Source: Sinorhizobium terangae
GTDB taxonomy: Bacteria; Pseudomonadota; Alphaproteobacteria; Rhizobiales; Rhizobiaceae
DNA: 39,265 nucleotides
Reading direction: 5' to 3'
NCBI RefSeq assembly: GCF_009601505.1
Contig: NZ_WITC01000114.1
Span: 1-39,265, forward strand
The notes under the pieces were generated by a model. That model did not search any database, had not been told where the DNA came from, and saw only the letters and a list, made by a program, of their open reading frames with translations. This document shows, one piece after another, positions 24,757-33,965 of this stretch. Numbering within the stretch: position 1 is the first letter of the stretch; every line of letters starts with the position of its first letter. The translations under genes were made by a program, and so were the position numbers.

Positions 24757-24953
24757 TTGGGCTCACGCCGCGGAACTATGCCAGATGAGAGGGGCATTTC
24801 GTCAGCCATGCGGTTCACCATCTCGCGAGTAATTTTGCTGTTGTCGAAATGCGTGTTGCCGTATGCGAAGCTGCGACGTTGAACCTCCAACGCGTTCTTC
24901 GTCTGCGGCGCCTGTCGAGCTATGTCCAGAAGGTGTTTAAGCGGTTCGTTCAG
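24753..24953 (-). CDS. Small antitoxin-like protein upstream of fic, start uncertain
   Basis: A 66-residue frame ends QRRSFAYGNTHFDNSKITRE and continues MVNRMADEMP...REPK. This is the pattern of the small proteins that sit before fic genes and block AMP transfer. Its stop overlaps the fic ATG (ATGA). The best start is CTG at 24953; an ATG sits 13-15 bases upstream but in another frame, so the start may have been lost by an indel. Confidence 0.55.
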   Translation of the reverse strand: MNEPLKHLLDIARQAPQTKNALEVQRRSFAYGNTHFDNSKITREMVNRMADEMPLSSGIVPRREPK

Positions 24954-25473
24954 ACGGCGTTCCTGTCATCTCAAGATGTTGCCAGGGTTTTCTCACACAC
25001 GAATGTTGCTAACGTTCATCACGTTGTCAGACTTTTGAGATAGAGCCAAGAGAAGCAAATTCAATCTTTGGCTTCTCGAGGGCGCTCGAAGTGACAACGA
25101 CTTCAGTTCAAAACAGCGCCGGGCTCGTCCACTTTATGCTCGAAAACGAGTTGATCGGCTGTGATGGGGCTATGTGCAAGCGCTGCGCGGCGAATGTTCT
25201 TGCTGAAACGCCGTGTGGCATTCTTGATCATCACGCGGTTAGCGGCTCTTGCGGTCGACCAGCGAGGTGACATTGGCCCCTCCGAGTTCGCGCCGGAAGA
25301 TTAGGAGGATAGCGACCCGCGCCGGCATGCGCTTGAGGATGCGGGGGCTGTTCAGCCGGCAGACTGTTTAGAATGAGTCGCTTTCGGCCGAGGCGGAAGT
25401 TGATGGGGAATAAGGTTTGCCGACTGACGCGTGCGGGGTTTCGGTTGTTGTGCTCTGTTGGGGCCTGGCCCAA
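24954..25473. other. Stretch without a recognisable gene
   Basis: The minus frame 25231-25473 directly follows the PIN-domain gene but is Pro- and Arg-rich and matches nothing I know. Confidence 0.4.
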
Positions 25474-26052
25474 TCACTTCAGCCCGGCGATGTCTCGGCG
25501 AAGCACCTGTGAAAATTCCTTCAGTCCGCTTTGCTGAAGTGCGTCCACGAATGCTTCAACCGATGGCGTTGTCTTGCGCAAATTGAGCCGCGCATGTTTG
25601 ACACTGGAAATGAGCGCGTCGGAAAACGCCGCATAGAGATCGGTCAGGAAATCATCCGGGGACTGGCTGGTCACACCATAGGGGACGAGGTCTTGTGCTG
25701 GAAAATCCTTGAGGTTCCAGGTGACGATAACGGAGGCTTTCCCTGCGATAGCGGCTGCGAGAACATGCCGATCATCAGGGTCAGGTAGCTTGAGGCTCGC
25801 GACCAACGGGCGATAGTTCCCCACGTCCGCTTCCGGCAGGACGGCTTTCATCCTGTCACGCGTGGCCTCCAGGCGTTCCATGGGCAAGGCATGAGTGTTG
25901 GCGATGAGATTGCGGATCCACTCGTCATGGATGTCGTCGGTCCAGCGCGCGTCGACGAGCCCATCGAAGGCGCACTGGATGAGGACGTTTCGCAGGTGGA
26001 ACGGGTAGAGGACGCAGGCATCATAGACCGCGATGGGCGGGTTAGAGGCCAT
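25474..26052 (-). CDS. PIN-domain toxin (predicted ribonuclease)
   Basis: The 192-residue protein has the PIN acidic residues: Asp in AVYDACVLYPFHLRN, the DPDDRHVLAAAIAG block, and Asp in IVTWNLKDFPAQDL. PIN toxins cleave RNA using metal ions held by these acids. It is longer than a classic VapC (about 130) because of a C-terminal helical extension (FSDALISSVKHARLNLRK). It overlaps the upstream antitoxin gene by eleven bases. It looks intact. Confidence 0.85.
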   Translation of the reverse strand: MASNPPIAVYDACVLYPFHLRNVLIQCAFDGLVDARWTDDIHDEWIRNLIANTHALPMERLEATRDRMKAVLPEADVGNYRPLVASLKLPDPDDRHVLAAAIAGKASVIVTWNLKDFPAQDLVPYGVTSQSPDDFLTDLYAAFSDALISSVKHARLNLRKTTPSVEAFVDALQQSGLKEFSQVLRRDIAGLK

Positions 26053-26488
26053 GGGTCTGGATCAGGTCCTCAGTGTCTTCGGCAAGCGCATCCATCGCGG
26101 CCTGCCGCTTGTCGAGCGTAGCTTTCAGTGCGAGCACGTCTTTCAGGAGGGCGCGTCGGTGTTTGCCGACGTAGCGGAATGGCAGATCGCCCCGGTCCAT
26201 ACGCAGGACGACGAGCGGACGAGAGATACCGAGAATGGCCGACGCCTCGGTCGGGCTCAGTTCCTGGTCTTCGGCCAGGACGGCGACGCGCTCACCGCGC
26301 AGCATATGCACCAAAAGCGCTTCAACTGCCGCAGCGGCGGAGGGCGGGATTGAGAGCGTCTGGTCCCTGCCGCCTTCACGACGAACATGAAGCTCCAGTC
26401 TGTCGCCCGCGGCCAGCTTCGGCAACGGCGACGTCGTCTTACGGTCGCGATCCGACAATCCGGCAAAATGAATGATCTGGCTGGCCAT
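26042..26488 (-). CDS. Antitoxin with excisionase-type helix-turn-helix
   Basis: This 148-residue protein is encoded directly upstream of, and overlapping, the PIN toxin gene. Residues around 75-110 (ELSPTEASAILGISRPLVVL, then RMDRGDLPFRYVGKHRR) form an excisionase/MerR-like DNA-binding unit. The N-terminal part may be the oligomerisation or toxin-binding region. It probably represses its own operon. The ATG at 26488 has GGAGAC before it. Confidence 0.82.
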   Translation of the reverse strand: MASQIIHFAGLSDRDRKTTSPLPKLAAGDRLELHVRREGGRDQTLSIPPSAAAAVEALLVHMLRGERVAVLAEDQELSPTEASAILGISRPLVVLRMDRGDLPFRYVGKHRRALLKDVLALKATLDKRQAAMDALAEDTEDLIQTHGL

Positions 26489-26799
26489 GGCGATGTCTCC
26501 TTGATCGCCAATATAGTGCGCACGGCCTGTAGCTGCAATAACTGAAAGTTTTCTGTCTTGATTGCGTCGGTGGCGATGCGTGTCGCCAGATCGCCACCGA
26601 CGCTTGGAACGCTGTGAGCGTCCTGGGGCACGCCCGGGCTGGGCTGGCTACTGGTCGTTTGATCCTGCGCCAGGCCGACGTCGCCACTGCGGCATGTCGC
26701 CGCCTTCAATCTCGGCCTCAAAACCCGTGGATCGGCGCAGGCATTGCGATCGAGAATCCCGGCTGTTGGCGATTGCGCAGGGCATCGGCCGCCGAGATT

Positions 26800-27484
26800 G
26801 GACTGAATGAACATGACCGCCTGGCGCGACAGATAGTGGAGCGAAAACTACGTGGGCGACGCTCTTCGTCAATACTGACGGAGCTGATCGAGCTTGTCGC
26901 AGGCGAGGGCCTGGCGAAATTCAAATCCGAAACTGAGACTGTCGGTTTCTCGATCACGGAATCGATCAGGCGGGACAAGCATGTTCTGACTGATGCTGAG
27001 CGGGCCAAGGAGGAGGCCTGGGAACGAAAGAGGGATCGCGCCGCGCCGCAGTTTCCGCGACGCCAAGGTTCAGCGGCTGGAGAATATGGCCAGCGACATA
27101 GCTGTAGGCCTTGCAGTGCTTGCTGCGGCGAAAACTGAAGAGCGGCTCAGGCGGGAGGCAGAGCAGCGGAGGATTGAGGAGGAGCGTCGTCGCCGCGAAC
27201 TCGCTGCGCGCATCAAACACATCGAGGATCGCTGCACTACCGGACTGAGCACGCTTCTCTCCGAACTTGACGAACTGGATCGGCTTCGTCGTCTCATCGC
27301 TATGCTCACCGAGGAGGTTTCGGCCGAACCGAGCCCCAGATTGTCGGCGTTTCTGGCTTGGACCAGAGAGCACTTGGCGCAGCGCGAGGCTCGTCTGTCT
27401 GCGCAGGCGATTGAGCATCGATTCGAAGCGGAGCGCCTATTTGGTGATGATGACGATCATGGCTTCACGCCCTCGCGGTGGTAG
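26800..27484 (+). pseudogene. Hypothetical gene, 5'-truncated and frameshifted
   Basis: Two frames belong to one protein. The first runs from about 26800 (LNEHDRLARQIVERKLRGRR, later FSITESIRRDKHVLTDAERA) and the second from about 27030 to 27484 (RRSFRDAKVQRLENMASDIA, then a long Arg/Glu-rich helical part RREAEQRRIEEERRRRELAA). The frame change is near 27040-27050. It resembles the C-terminal half of large hypothetical proteins of rhizobia with a coiled coil; function unknown. The N-terminal part is missing. Confidence 0.5.
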
Positions 27485-27725
27485 GCGCTGCGAGTGTGGA
27501 AGTCTCGATAAGTCAGGATGGCGCGGCAAGCGAGGGCCCATGCTTTTGGCCGCTGATGGGTCGTTCGGCGCTTTGTCGCGCTATGGGGACGGCAGAGTTC
27601 GACGCAACGCGTGATATCGCCTCCCAATTTCCTCCTGCTGGGCCGGTGGAGGATCGGCCATGACTTCGTCTATCGTGAGAGGCATTCGGGTTGTTTTCGT
27701 TGAAGTGCCGGTAGGTGGATACGAA

Positions 27726-27971
27726 TTAGCCCCGCGATTTCTTGGGATCGGCGGTACGTGGATATGTCCGTTCTTCTTGAAATTGACCGTCGACCTTCTG
27801 AATCTTGACCGATCCTCCATCCTTGCCGACAGCCTTCTCGAGGGCGCCGCCTTTGGTCGCCTCGGATTTGGTGCCGAAGCTCGCCGTAGGACGACTTGAG
27901 CCGTCTTTGGTCAAATCCCAGCGATCTTTCTTCTCGTTATGCGTAAGCGTGAATTTCGGCAGCTTGGTCAT
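27726..27971 (-). CDS. DUF2188-family small protein
   Basis: The 81 residues include WDLTKDGSSRPTASFGTKSE, an AVGKDGGSVKIQKVDGQFQE block and RTYPRTADPKKS, the pattern of DUF2188 proteins, which have no known function. The start ATG at 27971 has GGAGGAA in front. It is divergent from the AbiE operon, so the 28020-28100 promoter region is shared. Confidence 0.85.
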   Translation of the reverse strand: MTKLPKFTLTHNEKKDRWDLTKDGSSRPTASFGTKSEATKGGALEKAVGKDGGSVKIQKVDGQFQEERTYPRTADPKKSRG

Positions 27972-28024
27972 TTCCTCCTCCAGATGCGTTGTGTCTTGGT
28001 GGTTTGAATACTGCGCTTTTATGC

Positions 28025-28106
28025 CTACCGTTAATGGGTCAAAAATGCGAAACCCCGAACTTGTCCTGCGGTTTGGACTCATGCTATTTTCACCCACTAA
28101 TGGTAG
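28025..28106. promoter_or_regulatory. AbiE promoter with a pair of inverted operator copies
   Basis: CTACCGTTAATGGGT (28025-28039) and ACCCACTAATGGTAG (28092-28106) are inverted copies with two mismatches. Between them lies a likely promoter (TTGTCC at 28061 and TATTTT at 28085). AbiEi is known to bind inverted repeats and repress its own operon in other bacteria. The second copy covers the abiEi start codon at 28100. Confidence 0.6.
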
Positions 28107-28891
28107 GTCAAAAGAACGAAAAGATAAACCAACTTCATCGCCTGCTCCCCGAGGGGCTGGTGGTTGATACCGCTTGGCTGGAGAAACACGGCTACCGTCG
28201 GCAATGGCGGGAAAAGTACGTGGCGCAGGGCTGGCTCGAAGGCGTCGTCCGCAGCGTCTATCAGCGGCCGACCGGCAACGTCGAGCAGATCATAGCCTGG
28301 CAGCGCGTGGTCATCTCGCTCCAGCGTCTCCTTGACAAGTCCGTCCATGTCGGCGGTCGCAGCGCACTCGAGTTGCAAGGCCTGACGCACTACCTCCGCT
28401 TTTCGGGCAAGCCAGAAATCCACCTCTATGCCTATGGCAGCCTGCCTGGCTGGGTCGAGCGGATACCGACTGACGCTCAGTTCGTCGAACACAAGGCAGA
28501 CAAGCTCTTCGGTGTCGACGCGCCGGGGAGGACACGCATCGCATGGGGACATTGGGGATGGGAACTAGATGCCTCCTCGCCGGAGCGAGCACTTTGCGAG
28601 CTTCTCGACCTGCTCCCGTCCCAGGAGACGTTCCATCAGGCGGATGTCCTAATGGAGTCGGTTCGCACTCTGAGCCCGAAGCGGGTTCAGACCGTGCTGG
28701 AAGCGTGCCGAAGCGTGAAGGTAAAGAGGCTGTTTCTCTGGTTCGCCGAGCGGCACGCCCATCCATGGTTCGGCCGGCTTGATCTCAAGCGTATCGAGCT
28801 CGGTCGTGGCAAGCGCCAAATCGTGGTCGGCGGTCGGCTGGACAGCAAGTATCAGATCACTGTGCCGGAGACACTCGATGCCGGTGTCTGA
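28100..28891 (+). CDS. abiEi: AbiEi-type antitoxin of a type IV system
   Basis: The 263-residue protein has an N-terminal winged helix (KINQLHRLLPEGLVVDTAWL) followed by a long C-terminal antitoxin domain with KSVHVGGRSALELQGL and ASSPERALCELLDLLP. Its family represses the operon and counters AbiEii without direct contact. I chose ATG 28100 by family comparison; it has no ribosome site and lies about ten bases after the -10 box, so the mRNA may be leaderless. It overlaps abiEii by 14 bases. Confidence 0.85.
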   Translation: MVGQKNEKINQLHRLLPEGLVVDTAWLEKHGYRRQWREKYVAQGWLEGVVRSVYQRPTGNVEQIIAWQRVVISLQRLLDKSVHVGGRSALELQGLTHYLRFSGKPEIHLYAYGSLPGWVERIPTDAQFVEHKADKLFGVDAPGRTRIAWGHWGWELDASSPERALCELLDLLPSQETFHQADVLMESVRTLSPKRVQTVLEACRSVKVKRLFLWFAERHAHPWFGRLDLKRIELGRGKRQIVVGGRLDSKYQITVPETLDAGV

Positions 28892-29795
28892 GGTTTATCG
28901 CGCGCAAGTCAGCCTTCTCGTTCGGGTGCTGCCACTCGTCGCTGAGGAGGCTGTGTTCGCATTGAAGGGTGGCACGGCCATTAATCTCTTCCTCAGAGAT
29001 CTTCCGCGCCTGTCGGTCGACATCGATCTGACCTATCTTCCGGTTGAGGATCGCGTGACTTCCCTCGCCAATATCGACGCTGCCATACGACGGATTGCTA
29101 CCCGAATAGGGGAAAATGTGCCGCGTAGCCGCACCCAGGTCGTGCCGCTGCACAGCGAAGGCGCTGCCACAAAGGTGCTGGTTGCCTCCGACGGTGTGCA
29201 GATCAAGATCGAGGTGACGCCTGTCATTCGTGGCTACGTCTACTCTCCCGAGACACGGCCGGTTTGCGACCGGGTCGAAGAGCTCTTCGGCTATGCCGAG
29301 GTACCTGTCGTGTCGTTCCCTGACCTCTATGCCGGCAAGATCGTCGCCGCCTTGGATCGGCAGCACCCGCGAGATCTGTTCGATGTCAGGGATCTGCTCG
29401 CGAACGAGGGCGTATCTGACGAGCTGCGCCGCGCTTTCATTGTGTACATGCTGAGCCACAATCGGCCGATGGCGGAGGTTTTGGCGCCGACGCGCAAAGA
29501 CCTGCGCCCGGAGTTCGATGCGGGGTTTGCCGGCATGACGGAAGAGCCCGTGACCCTGGAGGCGTTGTGCGATGCTCGTGAAGCTCTAATCACCGAGGTC
29601 GTTGGCAAGATGCCTGCCGAGCACCGGCGTTTTCTCCTCTCCTTTAAGGCCGGCGAACCTGACTGGGACTTGCTTGGAGTGCGTGGAGCCGGGGAGCTGC
29701 CAGCGGTGCGCTGGAAAGGCGACAACCTGGCCAAGCTTTCGGAGGACCGGCGCGAAAAGCTGCTTTCAGATCTCGGGCGGGCGCTTGCGACATGA
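28878..29795 (+). CDS. abiEii: AbiEii nucleotidyltransferase toxin
   Basis: The 305-residue toxin belongs to the DNA polymerase beta-like superfamily. It has the nucleotide-binding KGGTAINLFLRDLPRLSVDI followed by DLTYL (GG...DxD) and the second conserved block YAGKIVAALDRQHPRDLFDV. Such toxins modify tRNA or bind GTP and stop growth, which aborts phage infection. The ATG at 28878 overlaps abiEi, as is usual for this pair. All motifs are present. Confidence 0.9.
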   Translation: MPVSEVYRAQVSLLVRVLPLVAEEAVFALKGGTAINLFLRDLPRLSVDIDLTYLPVEDRVTSLANIDAAIRRIATRIGENVPRSRTQVVPLHSEGAATKVLVASDGVQIKIEVTPVIRGYVYSPETRPVCDRVEELFGYAEVPVVSFPDLYAGKIVAALDRQHPRDLFDVRDLLANEGVSDELRRAFIVYMLSHNRPMAEVLAPTRKDLRPEFDAGFAGMTEEPVTLEALCDAREALITEVVGKMPAEHRRFLLSFKAGEPDWDLLGVRGAGELPAVRWKGDNLAKLSEDRREKLLSDLGRALAT

Positions 29796-29952
29796 GAGAA
29801 GTAGGACGCGTAGGGGACGCCGAAGTGAATGAGGCGAGGGCGACGACCTGGAAATTGTGCTCCGCAGCGGTTGGTTCGCAGACTGCGGAGCTCGCCATGT
29901 GGAGTGCCACGAGGTCGGCGCTTCAGAAACAGCGGAGCTGAGAGATTAGATT

Positions 29953-30885
29953 ATGGTCAGGCTCTTCGTCGCTGTTACGGACAAATCCTGGTTTGACCAG
30001 TTAAGCGCGTCCGCTCCACATGACGAAGTCAATTTCTGGCAGCCCAGCGGCACTACGCAGTTTCGGGCGCTCCAGCCTGGCGAACTGTTCCTCTTCAAGC
30101 TGCATGCGCCAAATAACTTCATCGTTGGTGGAGGCATTTTCGGTCACGCATCAATCGCGCCGCTGTCTCTGGCCTAGGAGGCCTTTGGCCTTAAGAACGG
30201 CGTATCCAGCCGCTCTGAAATGCGGGCGCGAATTGCGAGCTATCGCCGCGATCCGATTGCTCTGGACGATCGACAGGATCCCGTCATCGGCTGCCGGATC
30301 CTGACCCAGCCGTTCTTTTGGCCGAGGGAGCTCTGGCTGTCCGTTCCGGAGAGCTGGTCGCCAAACATCGTGACCGGCAAGGGATTCGGCACGCAGGAAC
30401 GAGACGGCCAACACCTATGGTCCGCAGTCGCAGAGCGCTTGAGCTCGCTTCCCGAGATTCGAAATACCGAGCCGATCACGGCTGAGCGCTTCGGCAAGCC
30501 GACGCTGATCAAGCCGCGATTGGGGCAGGGCGCGTTTCGCCTGACCATCACCGATAGCTACGAACGCCGTTGCGCTATCTCGGGTGAAAAGACCCTGCCA
30601 ATTTTGGATGCGGCTCACATCCGTGCTTTCGAGGCGGGTGGAGAGCACGCGCCTTCGAACGGTTTGCTCCTTCGCACCGACATTCATCGACTTTTCGACC
30701 TGGGGTATGTGACTGTCTCGCCGGATGGCCGGTTCGAGGTCAGTAGCCGTCTGAAGGCTGACTTCGATAACGGCCGTCACTACTATGATCTTCACGGGAC
30801 CCCTATTCGCGCACCCAAATATAGGGATGCCATACCGTCGGTCGAGGCTCTGTCCTGGCATCGAGAGCATCGGTACCTGGGATGA
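29953..30885 (+). pseudogene. HNH endonuclease with an in-frame amber codon
   Basis: The first part (29953-30177, MVRLFVAVTDKSWFDQLSAS ...) and the second (from 30178 to 30885) are in the same frame, separated only by TAG at 30175-30177. The position reads SLA-stop-EAFGLKNGVSS, where a Trp (TGG) would be natural. The second part carries the HNH nuclease unit: CAISGEKTLPILDAAHIRAF, then SNGLLLRTDIHRLFDLGYVT. It sits right after AbiE, in a defence-type setting. It is either a dead gene or one needing amber readthrough. The start at 30220 would give a C-terminal nuclease alone. Confidence 0.75.
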
Positions 30886-32468
30886 ATGCTTCTCTTTTAA
30901 ACGACTTTATTTGTCCCGATCGGATTAGGTGGTGAGGGAAACCCGATCGACACGCGCATTCGATTGGCGGTCCCGTTGCTCACATCCGACGAGAGAGCGG
31001 GGGATGTGCGGCATTGGCCACGATATATGCCATGACCGAACTTCAGCGCCGATGTCGTGGATATCGACGTCGTTCCTGTGCCGACCGGGCTACGGAAGCT
31101 TCATGGGACCGCATGCAGCCCTCGCGGCCGCCCTTACGCCGAGCGCCTTAGCCGCGGACGCGACGGCAGATGTGGCGAACACTCCAAAAGGACGCCGAAG
31201 GCAAATCGGAAAAAATAAGAAAAATCAATAGATTAAAGATGGTTAACGTTTGCTTAGGCGCGCGCTGTTAACCATGTCGCGAGACACGGAGAATAGGCGT
31301 TGAATGAGTGGGGCTTTGCCGCCGAGGTTAGCAAGTGGTGGGAATGCTCGGGACGGAGAGGCTGATCACGACCTGAGTGAACCTGAAGTCAATGCCGGAT
31401 GAGAATTAAGCGCATTGTCATTTACGGCAAAATGACCTCAGATCAGAGGACAAGGCAGGCAGTAGCCAGGATAAACAACGACCAACATAGCCCTGCCAGT
31501 GCCCGCGTTTCAAAAGCAATGTGGGAATCCCAGACGGTGAACAGAGCTACTCTTCGCCCGGACGATGCCTATTTGTCCGCAATTCCGGAACGGATGAACG
31601 GGGTCGTCCTCGTTTGACACGGAGGATTCTGCAAGCTCGAATACCCGTCTCGGTATGCGAGATTCCCTCCACCGCCATTGCATTGAGACCGTCGCTCGGA
31701 AAAAGAAGCTGCAACGCGCGGCGGGCCGCCCATCTCTCGTGAACAGTATGACCAGCACGAGACGCCCGGACCGTGTCATTATCGATGTTTATATTCGGCA
31801 CTTGCTCGACCTTTCGTCGATCGAAATGGAATAGGCCATCACAATGATAAGCTCGCGCTTCCCTACCGCCAGACCGTTTCGCCCACAAGACAGAGGTACT
31901 CTCGACAGTCGGGCGTTCTTGGTCAGGGCTACGTCGATTAGACGAGCTCGCCCTGGCGTTCTCGTCTGACGAAAGCCTCTACGGCTTTTCGCGCGAAACC
32001 ATCGACGGCGAGTGCTGGCGCGCTCAAGCTTCGGTAGCCGTTCTGGCTTAGCGCGGGTTGGTTGCAGCTGCCGTAATAGCGGTCTGAGCTGACAATCCGC
32101 TTTGAGGAACTCACGAACGGTGACTGAACGCCAGAATGGGAAGGCGCATTGTAGATCGGCCGTCGCCGACCCCTGTTGCGCCACCCCCATCTTACCCCGC
32201 GGCAGCGTTCTTCCACGAGTGCTGAGATGTTGCAGTTCAGAATGCGGGCCAGCAGCCGGCACGTTGCGCCGGATCGCTATCAGCAAATATAGATAGGCTT
32301 GACCGCAATCGTCATGCTTGGCATACAAAGCATGGCCTACACGCGGGCCGGTGTGCCCGCCACGCAAAGCTATGTCAGCGTTTAAATTCTAAAAGTGTCA
32401 CTCCATGCCAACGGGCATGGGTCTGGCCATTAGCGGGCACATGGTCGGATCATTCCGGGATATGGATA
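30886..32468. other. Long stretch without a recognisable gene
   Basis: Several frames (plus 30929-31231, minus 31789-32367, minus 31938-32216) overlap without matching any family. The minus frame ending at 31938 has a protein-like tail (FARKAVEAFVRRERQGEL) but no start region I trust. An inverted repeat lies at 31239-31275. Confidence 0.45.
31239..31275. repeat. Inverted repeat ATGGTTAAC-N19-GTTAACCAT
   Basis: Nine-base perfect arms are separated by 19 bases. Each arm contains TTAACCAT in one orientation, which resembles the half-site recognised by the alphaproteobacterial cell-cycle regulator CtrA. It is not next to a clear gene. Confidence 0.5.
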
Positions 32469-33629
32469 ATGACCGAAACAAAAGAATTTCGCAGACTTAA
32501 GGCTCTGGCAAAGCGATACGCGCGCGCAAACAGGATCGCGCAACACCAGGCCCTTAACTTGATTGCGGGGGAACTGGGTTTCCCTCACTGGACCAAGCTC
32601 ATCGCCGCCAGCAAGAAAGGTTGGCAGATCGCTACCGAACAAATGGCGGGCCTCGAAGCCTTCGTCAAGCGCCCCCTCCCGGCGGCAACCTTCCGGAACG
32701 GTGATCCAGAAACCATGAACCGGCGCTTCGCATACCTCGACCAGGCCGAACATGGCATGATTGGGAATCATGCATATCGGCTTCAGGAGGTTTTTCACGA
32801 CGTCATCATAGCAGGTGAAGGATGGAGCATCAGGGTGCCAGAGAACCCTGGCTTGACCCCGATCGTCGAGACATTTACGCATCAGGAAGCTGAATGCCCT
32901 GTCCTTGATCCGGAATTCCTGCAAACAGCACTCAGTCTGGCCAGAGATCGGGCTGTTCAGGTTCGCGCGGAAATCTCTGCCGATTGGCCCCGACGGTCCA
33001 CAAAACCTGACCTTAGTGAGGTGGTTCGCCATCCGTTGAGCCGCAGCGAGTCTGACTTGTGGTTCTGTCTACATTGCGATGGAAAGATCACCGGCGCCCA
33101 GATCGCTCAGAACCTCTGGCATTGCCCGGGGTGCGGGGCATCTCCTCTCGACATCTTTGACACGCCATTCTGGTCTGATGATGACGGCAAGTCTTTCCTC
33201 CCGGTGAAAACTGACGGTGCCCTGGATAGAGACGAGCCCGATTTCCGGATTGTCGATGGCAGGCCCAAGCTCGACCTGAATGAAGAGAAGATTATTCTTC
33301 TCATCCGCAGCGCTTTGCTTGATGACGCTACCAACATTAGCGAGAAGCTGGGCGCTCTTCAGGCTGAGATCAGTGTCGATGACGAGAATGGCGTCTGGAT
33401 TGTTCTTGAGGAAGATTTGTGGCCAGAGGGGAAGGACCCCGTCCAGGCTTTGGCTGTAGCGGAGCTACTAGGTCTCGAGGTTGAACTTGTCTCGAGTTCG
33501 TCCACGATACCTTTCGCCTGGCCGGGCCTGGGCGAGATAGCCTCTAGCACGAGTGAGTATACGCAATTGATGCTGGACGCCTATGCTCAGTATGGCGGTT
33601 CACCGGATAGGAAACCGAAGGAATCGTAA
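32469..33629 (+). CDS. Hypothetical protein with a zinc-ribbon
   Basis: This 386-residue intact protein has an N-terminal helical part (LKALAKRYARANRIAQHQAL, then LIAGELGFPHWTKL), known from proteins annotated as glyoxalase-superfamily related, that may bind nucleic acid or protein. Near residues 200-225 two Cys pairs (CLHC ... CPGC) form a likely zinc ribbon. The C-terminal third is acidic. No function can be assigned. It lies before the SIR2-HerA pair but on the other strand. Confidence 0.7.
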   Translation: MTETKEFRRLKALAKRYARANRIAQHQALNLIAGELGFPHWTKLIAASKKGWQIATEQMAGLEAFVKRPLPAATFRNGDPETMNRRFAYLDQAEHGMIGNHAYRLQEVFHDVIIAGEGWSIRVPENPGLTPIVETFTHQEAECPVLDPEFLQTALSLARDRAVQVRAEISADWPRRSTKPDLSEVVRHPLSRSESDLWFCLHCDGKITGAQIAQNLWHCPGCGASPLDIFDTPFWSDDDGKSFLPVKTDGALDRDEPDFRIVDGRPKLDLNEEKIILLIRSALLDDATNISEKLGALQAEISVDDENGVWIVLEEDLWPEGKDPVQALAVAELLGLEVELVSSSSTIPFAWPGLGEIASSTSEYTQLMLDAYAQYGGSPDRKPKES

Positions 33630-33965
33630 TCCGTCGGCGACCAACCCTCTTGCCCAGAGAGCCATGTTAATGGGTAGGCGCGTTGGTCGCGACCGCTCCT
33701 CGCCCCATCATCGACAACAAGGCGGCTTGAGCTGAAGGGCTGCTTTTAGGACATCGTGGAACTGGATTCAACAACCGGAATGCCGGCGCAAAGCGGAAGC
33801 TGTTTCCGACTTGCGGCCGTGAGGGGACCGACGGCTGCTGAGACGGTCATCGCAAAAAGCAGACATTCGATGAGTCGATGCAAAGGTTCGGCATCGGCCG
33901 AAGCTGACAATTAAGTGGTTCCTCTTTTACAAAAGCAGCGCCGATTAGTTGAGCCGGAGTGTGGG
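33630..33965. other. Space between the convergent genes
   Basis: This is the 3' region of the hypothetical gene and of herA. Nothing recognised. Confidence 0.4.

Noticed and set aside
25669..25682. A GTCACACCATA sequence resembling the leader DNA of the peptides
   Set aside because: It lies in the PIN toxin gene (PYGVTSQSP) and has no GG leader context; chance similarity.
31789..32367. A 192-residue minus-strand frame
   Set aside because: Arg-rich, no start site, no family, and overlapped by other frames; not supported as a gene.
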